DNA of 64,000 nucleotides from Deuterostichococcus epilithicus (lineage: Eukaryota; Chlorophyta; Trebouxiophyceae; Prasiolales; Stichococcaceae), in assembly GCA_033439295.1 (NCBI GenBank), contig JAVTLE010000010.1, positions 372,001-436,000 of the forward strand, read 5' to 3'. Shown here in pieces: positions 57,293 to 64,000 of this stretch; positions within the stretch are counted from its first letter, which is position 1; each line of letters begins with the position of its first letter. A program made the position numbers and the translations under genes. Under the pieces are notes generated by a model. That model had not been told where the DNA came from and searched no databases. It saw only the letters and a program-made list of their open reading frames with translations.

Positions 57293-59358
57293 TCAGCCAA
57301 TGATGTCGAGCTCCTTAAAGGAATATGACGGAACCTCAAACATAACCGTCCCATTGAGCGAGCCCCCTGCCGCCACCTCGCTCGTCGTCACCCTGACAAC
57401 CTGCGGCGGACCCAGCGGGTAATCGTTCGAGCTGTAGCGCTCTAGAACCAGATAGGCTGTCTCACCGGCAGCAGCCAAGGATGTCCAATCGTTGACGTCT
57501 TTGAAGGTGTCGCCAATATATGGTTTGCGTCCCTTGGCAAAGCTGAATATCTGCAGAAGTGTGGGTTCATAGATAACGTCAGCACGATCAGGTGCGCACC
57601 ATCCTGCATTCCCGGCTGCCTCTCGGTGGGCAGCGCAGCAATTATGCTGCATGTGTATGTCATGCCCGCCTTGCAAGCTGCGCAGGTGGTTTGTGTCAGG
57701 ATTTGAAATATATGTGCTCATCCACCGCTGTGACTCACGGTTTTCTGAAGCTGTGAAAAGCGCACATGTCCAGGGATTGGTACTGGGTCGAGGTTTACGG
57801 GTCCTCGTGAATCTACTCCGACCCCGAAAAAATTCGTTGGAGTGACAGCTGCGGCACCATGAAGCTGGAAATCCCATGACGGCCCGAACCGGGTAGCCTG
57901 GTAGGTCTCTACGAGTGTCAGGGTCCCTGATGACCCACCACCTGTGATGGTGATCCGACTGATCCCGCAGCGCGGTCCATTCACCTGCAACAGCCAATAA
58001 CGGCGGCCGTGGCATCATTGTACGCCAATGCCAGCCTTGAGCTGATGCTGTCAGCCAAGACCAGTCTGATCTGCGATGGTGGCGCAGGCAAGCGACAGCC
58101 ACACAGTATGCGGAAGAGGCATAAGATATCATATTGAGTTGCAAGAAGACTGATGGCGGCGTTGGACACTGAGCCAAGCCCACCTGGCCGTTGTTTTGAA
58201 ATGCGCAGTACACAGCGTACGGTGTGCTGGACACCACAGACAGGCCCAGAAGTTGAGTGAACGGCCGGAAGCCTGAAGTAGTAGTGCTCTGCATGCGTTC
58301 ATGAATCTCTTTAGTCCAACGTCATCTGTACGCATCACTAGTGGCTGGTGACAGATGCAGGCAATGTGAACTTGAGAGCGGAAGCACCGCATGCCAAGCA
58401 CCTTTGAACCCCTGCTGCTGATGATGTTGACAGGGCATTCAAGCTCTAGTGTGGCTTCATTCGTAAAGCATGTAGGTTTCGACGCGGGAGTGCGTGGCAC
58501 CCACCTTTGGGGTTGGAATTGTCCCGCGCGGTCCAGCAGTTAGTCTACCCAGCTTACCACCAGGTTGAGGGGTGTAAGAGAAGCTCCAGATGCTGCTCGC
58601 TACAGGCATTAAGTCTTCGCTGTCATACGTTCTATATGGTGAGCAATCGACCGCCAGCAAGATTGTGTAGCCGGTGGCCGCCGTGCCGACAATCTTGATG
58701 CCGTCATTGACATGCACGCACGGAGACTGCCTGGTGTCGAGGCCCTTCAGTGGGAACTTCCCGAGCACCTGCGTTGCCAGGCAGCAGCACTATGCGATTT
58801 TTGATGAAAGAAGACCGCAGCAACAAAGCGCAGTCAGACACACAGTCGCAGCTCAACACCAATCTGGCTAGCATGTGTCTGTCTGGACGAGGCCCACCTT
58901 GGAGTTGCCATCCATGATTGTCGCAAGCACCAGACTGGTGCTGATGTTAATGCGTTCGCCAGTACTTGGTACAAACCTGCTGGTGGTACCCACCACTGCA
59001 ATAAGCAGGCCGTCGCCGCTGACCGCGCTGCCGCGGTAGAACAGCTGTGCTGGCAGATTGACCGTGGTCCTGAGTCTGCCAGCAGGCGAATAGACCTGCG
59101 TCTTTCGCCAATCGCCATCAGCCAGTGTGGGGCAGGCTCTCTGGGGCGAAAACCACAAGCTATGAGTGTGCAGCGTAGGAGCTGGGTGGTGCCGACATCC
59201 CACATCACATGGCCCGCTACACTCACTTTAATCTGGCGTCTGTATCTCGAGGTCAACATCAGATCGCCGCGCTGCACGGGCGCTCCACTGCTGCCATCGA
59301 ACAACACACAGCAGAGAGTGAGGAGTAGTATCAGGACCGGCGTCACGCGGGGCAACAT
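57293..59358 (-). CDS. Secreted protein of unknown family, copy C, intact: 6 phase-0 exons, 400 aa
   Basis: Exons 59358-59227, 59095-58898, 58768-58505, 58288-58184, 57984-57739 and 57550-57293 are each a multiple of three and join in phase 0 at GT-AG sites. The product starts with a signal peptide (LILLLTLCCVLFDGSSGAP) and a basic stretch (SRYRRQIK), with no membrane helix, so it should be secreted or wall-bound. Each later exon contains one or more beta-strand-like repeats: SAVSGDGLLIAVVGTTSRF; GTAATGYTILLAVDCS; TSGFRPFTQLLGLSVVSSTP; ISRITITGGGSSGTLTLVET; VVRVTTSEVAAGG; it ends SFKELDIIG. The strand spacing suggests a beta-propeller or beta-solenoid; I know no matching family. Paralogues A, B and D confirm the exon limits. 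Function unknown; expansion in a tandem array suggests an accessory surface role. Confidence 0.8.
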
Positions 59359-59699
59359 GCTCGCCCAGATTGCAAAACGATATATTCTGGCAGAGCTGTC
59401 GCATGTCGAGGGGTTGGCAGACGGTCAGGACTAAGAATTGTATTTCTTTGACCCAGTACAACCATTGCCTCGCACCGGTACTACACTACCGGTACCTGGT
59501 ACAGCACAGTCAAGATCCCCCCTTTCATTAATACCCGGAAGGGTCTTAAATGTATTTCACTTCGCTGAGATAGACTGGAAGCCCACTTGTCCACAGATCA
59601 ACGGTCGAAGCTCAACAACCCTGACAGCAGCGGCGGTGTTCTTGGCGCAGCGGCATCTGCGTGCTCCATGCAGCACACGGCGCCCTTGTCGCAGGCACA
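59359..59699. other. Upstream region of copy C
   Basis: About 340 bp before the copy C start. The stretch at 59380-59420 resembles 52710-52755 upstream of copy B (both have GGGGT-GGCAGACG), so promoter-proximal DNA was duplicated with the gene. No named motif. Confidence 0.4.
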
Positions 59700-62165
59700 T
59701 GCTTATTAGGCCGCCGCCGAAACGGGCTAACCGGCTAGCAGTCGCATTTTGTGGGGCGGGCGGACCTGGGATTTTTGTTTTGGTTTTATTCTGTTCTAAT
59801 ATATGAAAGACAAAAACCTGGAGGGCTGCAGCCTTTCGATTTGCGGTGCGCTGCGCTGGGCTACGCAGCTCTCTTTTCTGAGGCAGCCAGCCTGAGAATA
59901 GTGTCGAGCATGCTCGTCCAAATTCCGCCTGTGCTCCGTAATTTTGCTGCAGTTGCGTCACCACCGTGCGGTCAGACGCTGCATCAGCCAAATTGCCTCT
60001 TTCTACCATCTACATTTCACAGACATGAGGATGCCAACTGCACGCTGCTGGCAGGACGCTTTGCAGCCATGCAATGCAGCAGCAACGATGATGTTGCTCC
60101 CGGCTCGCGGTTTGTAAGGAGCAGCAGGCGTGGAGCTGCAATCCAGCTGCGCGGTGCACTTTGCAATGTGGCGGCGCTGTGGCATGCGTGCAGCATCACT
60201 AGGCTGACAGGGCAGAGCGCCTCTTTGCATCAGCTGGTGCTGCACACCCTGAGCGCTGCGGCGGCGCGCCCCAGCGGCGGCAGCGGCAGCGGCGGCGGCG
60301 GCGGCGCGGTCGGCGGACACAGCAGCGGTGTCGCGGCCGAGCGGCGGCTGCTTGTGTCAGTCAAGGACGCCGCAAAACTGTGCTTTCAGGCCGCAGATTT
60401 GCCGCCGAAGCTGGAGGGCCCAGCTGGATTCTGGCGCTCTCACAATTGCCGGTACGGGCCTGCTGGCAGCCGTGGCCAGAGTGGTGTCGCCACCTGCGGC
60501 GCGCCTCCCTCTGGCGACGCCTTAGGCGCTAGCACTGCTGCGGCAAGCAAGCGGCCAGGCAGTCGAACCTGTTTTGGCTACCAGCCTGGCGGCTTCCAAT
60601 CTGGCAGCGGGGCTCACGGTGGCGGCGCCGCCATCGCCTCCAGTGATGCCATGGGCCCTGGCCGCTGGCCTGCACGCCGCGCCGTGCGCCCTCACCAAGG
60701 CGCTGCCCGCCATCTGCAGCCTGGGGAAGGCGCTCGCTGCTGCGGTGCTGCCGATCGGCGTGATGCCGCCGGCGCTTCCGCCCGGTGCCGAGGCAGAGCT
60801 GATCGAGCGCGTCAAGTCCTGGCGTGTTGGTACACGATCAGCTTGGCGTGCCGCGGGGGCCTTTCCGTCCGTCGCCGCCACGGCGTGCGCACTGCTGCTG
60901 ACAGCGGCGGCTCTGACGCCTGGCGCGCCTGGCACGATGCGAGCCGTGCTGCTGTTGCGGGCGCCACTGGTGGTACTCGGGCTGTGCACTGGCGTCTGCA
61001 AGAGCAGCAGCCCACAAGTGGGTACCGGTATAGGACGTCAACAACAATGGGTTTCCTCGGTCGCTCGTCTCGACAGTACTTGTGCTGTTGTTCAAGTACT
61101 GAGTGTGTTGACGGCTGCCTTGTGGATCCGACTAATATGGGACACTTGGGCAGGGCCGCCGCTGCATTCATCTGGGCTTATAACATGCCTTGTTGTAACG
61201 CAGATTCACCTTCGACCAGTTCCAAACCCTTCTCCGCTGAGGTTCTCGCCTCTGCCACCCAGTGGCAACCTGTGGCGTTGCCACTGAGTATGACTGGTCG
61301 CCAACATGCAGGAGCTGGCAGCTGATGAGGGCGGTGCAAGCTGAGCACGCCTGGCATGAGACACCGCACCAGCCTGCAGGTATGCTCAAAAGCATAGATG
61401 GCCCGCCCAACGGCTGTGACTGTGGCTCACAGCGGAAAAGGAGCATCTCAGCAGACGGCGCACGACGGGGTTTAAATGAGCAGGGTTCATTCCGACCGAT
61501 GTGGGTTGAGACATACAGCACATCGCAGGAGCTCGGCTGCAGTGGTCGTGGCATGTATGAAGCTGCCTGAACTCCACTTTGTCATGGCAATCTAACTGAA
61601 CGTGGCGCCCGCGCTGCAGGAGCATCCGTGCGCGGCGGCAGCGGCGGCAAGGCGGCGGCGAAGGCGGTAAGGCGGCGGCGGCGTCCGCGCGGGTCCCTGC
61701 CGGCGAGCCGCTGCCGATGGTCCGAGAGGCGCTGCAGGCGGCGAGCCCTGCGCCGCTGCGGATGCTGGGCGGCAACACCAAGTGAGTGTGCACTCTTGGG
61801 TGCAGGGTCCCTCTCTTCCAGCCCTAACCCTCCTCCAGCCCATAGCACATGCCAGGACCCCATTGACATCATGGTGGCGCCCTTGTTCGGCCAGCAGACG
61901 CCGGGTCCCGACCATGGGCTGTCGTTCGCTTGCATGAGGCGCACTGAGGTCTCAGGACCTGACCTTGGCCTCTGTTCCAGCAGTCGGGCGTCCAGGGGAA
62001 AGCTGCAGCCGGCACCTGCTCAGCAGTCAGGGTTTAGAGTGTAGGGCAGGGGCAGGCGCCTGCACCTGGCCAGCGGCGCCGAAGGCCAGTCGACCGCCAG
62101 CAGGAAGCATGCAGCATTCTGGGACAGGACACCAGTCATGACACAGTTCACAGTTTGCATTTTGT
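59700..62165 (+). pseudogene. Duplicated segment of a large Ala-rich gene, block 3 (3'-truncated)
   Basis: Pieces parallel block 2: FDLRCAALGYAALFSEAASL (about 59838), LHQLVLHTLSAAAARPSGG (60224-60280), LLAAVARVVSPPAARLPL (60465-60520), PPALPPGAEAELIERVKSW (60766-60823) and SARVPAGEPLPMVREALQAA (61680-61740), the last followed by an AA|GTGAGT donor as in the other copies. The homology stops near 62165; the exons that lie at 46.5-47.8 kb in block 1 are missing. A 524-residue frame across 59751-61325 changes frame relative to the conserved pieces and is not a real gene. No intact product is possible. Confidence 0.7.
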
Positions 62166-62480
62166 GACAATGCCGCAAGTGTGTTGGCTCTGAAAACTAT
62201 GATCTCACCTCACACCAACTAATAACTTCCACCGCATTCAGTGAATATTGACCCACTGTTTAAACGGACAACAGCAGCGGACAACATCCGCGGCCAGCAA
62301 GAACTCTGATGCACCTTGCACTTGTACGACGACCGAACTTCGACCTGGCCACAACAGACCGACTGCAGCAGTTGACGGCGGTCACTGCACGCACATCGTT
62401 GCAGGACAGTGTCCGCAATCTGCATTCGTCTGCCGCTGCATTTCCGCTCCGATTGATACATACCGCGGCCTTAGACTGTG

Positions 62481-64000
62481 TCAGCCGATAATATCGAGCT
62501 CCTTGAAGGACGACGGGGCCTCGAACACAACCGTCCCGCTGGCCCCTGCCGCCAGCTGGCTCGTCGTCACCCTGACAACCTGCGGCGGCCCCAGCTGGTA
62601 CCCGAAGAATGTGGTGCGATCCACAAGTGCATAGGCCGCCTCTCCCGCAGGTTCCAAGGATGCGACAAAGTTGATGTCTCTGAACGTGTTGCCGCTGGTG
62701 CTGTACGGCTTGCGGCCCTTGGCAAAGCTGAAGACCTGCAAGGATGGACGTTGACCTTCATAGCGCGTCAGCGATTCAGGTGTGCACAATCATCAATTTC
62801 GGCTGCGTGGTGCCTGATGGTGGGCAGCGTAGCATTCATGCTGCATGGTATATGCTGCAGCTGCGCAGATGGTGTATTCCTCAGGACGAACTTCGCATCA
62901 ACTCTCAGTTGCTCGAAGCTGTGAGAAGCGCGCCTGTCCACCCGCGGCAGGATTTGATGCCGCAGGTTCACGTAGATCAAGTCCCACCCCGAGAAACTTC
63001 GTCGGAGTGACAGCTGCGGCACCTACAAGATCAAACTCCAAGGCCGGCTGCGCGTAGGTTTTCACGAGCGTCAGGGTGCCTGACGACCCACCCCCTGTGA
63101 TGGTGATCCGACTGATCCAGCAGAATTCTGCTGGATCTTCTACCTGCGGCAGCGACAACAACACCCATGGCGCCATGGTATGCCAATCACAGCCTTGATG
63201 CTGTTCCAAGATCGACGTGTACTGCAGCAGTGGCGCAAGCAGGCCACAGCCATACTTTACGTGGACAGGGCTGTAGACATGCTACCGAGTTGCCAGATTC
63301 GTGCATTAGAGACATGACCGAGCCCACCGTATCCCAATTCCGATATACGCAGTGCACAGCGTGTGGTGTGCCGGACACCACCGACAGGCCAAGCAACACA
63401 ACGGCGCCTGAAGTCGTTGCGTAGCCGCACTGCGTGCATTTGATGAACCTCTTCAGTCAGACATCATTTGTCCACAACACTGGCGGCTGCTGGCAGACGA
63501 AGGCGACTTTGGCTTGACAGCGCAAAGCATGCCATGACAAGCACCTTCAAGCCCTTGCTGATGCTGGTGACAGAGCAACCATCAGTCTGGTCTGGGGCTT
63601 CATCCGCACAACATATTGTGGCGATGCGGAAGATACACCCACCGTTCCATTTCCAATTATCCCGCGCGGTCCGACGGTCAGCCTGCCCAGCTTGCCACCA
63701 GCTTTAGGAATGTACGAGTAACTCCAGATGCCGCTCGCAAATGATGTAATATCGCACGCTGGTTGTGAGCAATCAACCGCCAGCACTATTGTGTAGCCGG
63801 TGGCCGCCGTGCCAACAATCTTGATGCTGCCATCCAGGTGCACGCACGGAGACTGCCTGGTGCCGAGGCCCTTCAAAGGGAGTGTTCCAATCACCTGCGT
63901 AGCCAGGCAGCAGCATTTGCGACTGTTGATGAAGCCTGCAGCAACAAAGCGCAGCCAGATGCACAGCCGCAATCTGCTGTAACCAACACACTGGCTGTGC
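62481..64000 (-). CDS. Secreted-protein family copy D, partial (5' exons beyond the window)
   Basis: Exons 3 to 6 are present: 63894-63643 (VIGTLPLKGLGTRQSPCVHL), 63429-63328 (ATTSGAVVLLGLSVVSGTPH), 63143 to about 62920 (ISRITITGGGSSGTLTLVKT; VTPTKFLGVGLDLRE) and 62735-62481 (FSFAKGRKPYSTSGNTFRDI, ending SFKELDIIG). Frames are open and acceptors are kept. The place of the exon 5 donor, GTGAGT in copy C, reads GAGAGT here, so splicing of the last intron may have changed. Exons 1 and 2 lie right of position 64000. With that reservation the copy could be functional. Confidence 0.65.

Larger units (their letters stand above)
45871..64000. repeat. Tandem segmental duplication array (large-gene 3' part + secreted-protein gene)
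   Basis: Three blocks repeat the same convergent order: plus-strand Ala-rich segment, then minus-strand secreted-protein gene. Block 1: 45871-47773 with copies A and B. Block 2: 52960-56740 with copy C. Block 3: 59700-62165 with copy D. Matching landmarks include GTCCGCGCGGG at 46009, 54957 and 61682; GGCACCTGCTCA at 46338, 55310 and 62012; and GATGTCGAGCTC near 48280, 50698 and 57302 (GATATCGAGCTC near 62488 in copy D). Spacer DNA is shared too (compare 47830-47910 with 56800-56880). The front half of blocks 2 and 3 (52.96-54.5 and 59.7-61.2 kb) match each other but have no clear partner in block 1. Confidence 0.85.

Noticed and set aside
59751-61325. 524-residue plus-strand open frame
   Set aside because: It leaves the frame conserved with block 2 (LLAAVARVVSPPAARLPL, LPPGAEAEL) after about 60.45 kb; a chance open frame in GC-rich decayed sequence.
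48271-64000. Tandem minus-strand copies as transposable element or virus-like copies
   Set aside because: No reverse transcriptase, integrase, transposase or capsid motif, no terminal repeats or target-site duplications; copies keep introns at the same places, so they arose by DNA-level segmental duplication of host genes.

Overview
The window looks like nuclear DNA of a GC-rich green alga, most likely a trebouxiophyte (Chlorella-like). The reasons are genes split into many short exons with GT-AG and some GC-AG introns, strong G/C bias at third codon positions, a plant-type organellar FtsH11 protease, a plant-type WDR55, a proline-rich wall-type glycoprotein, and a CCCTAAA-type telomere motif inside an intron. 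I saw no bacterial operon, tRNA, rRNA, CRISPR array or recognisable transposon. Three short N gaps (5239-5241, 38139-38141, 40803/40806) show this is draft assembly.

Left part, 0.3-31.5 kb. A 12.4 kb minus-strand gene (292-12663) encodes a large type I surface protein: signal peptide, Calx-beta-like and cadherin-like beta-sandwich modules, Cys-rich GCC2/GCC3-like modules, one C-terminal transmembrane helix. Divergent from it is a complete 17-exon FTSH11 gene (13527-21671, 982 residues, every exon junction checked in frame). Next come a 230-residue minus-strand gene of unknown function (22728-23626), the WD40 protein WDR55 (24529-27539), and a minus-strand helical, Ala-rich gene (28202-31452).

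Middle part, 31.9-47.8 kb. A 95-residue two-exon gene (31992-32417), a large Ala-rich gene with a broken GCC microsatellite (about 32654-36916), a short secreted polyproline protein (37584-38557), and a very large Pro/Gly/Gln-rich gene (39950-47773).

Right part, 45.9-64 kb, is the most unusual: a tandem segmental duplication. The repeated unit joins the 3' part of a large Ala-rich gene (plus strand) to a convergent gene for a secreted protein of about 400 residues (minus strand). Four copies of the secreted gene are present (A 48271-50274, B 50687-52690, C 57293-59358, D 62481 to beyond the window). C is complete, with six exons all in phase 0; A and B are decayed; D is cut by the window edge. 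The two downstream copies of the large-gene segment (about 52960-56740 and 59700-62165) are pseudogenes.

A second theme is that short exon fragments have been copied into neighbouring introns (WDR55 twice, the surface-protein gene twice, FTSH11 once). Gene models without known relatives rest on splice-site phase, codon bias and paralogue comparison; those uncertainties are stated per entry.
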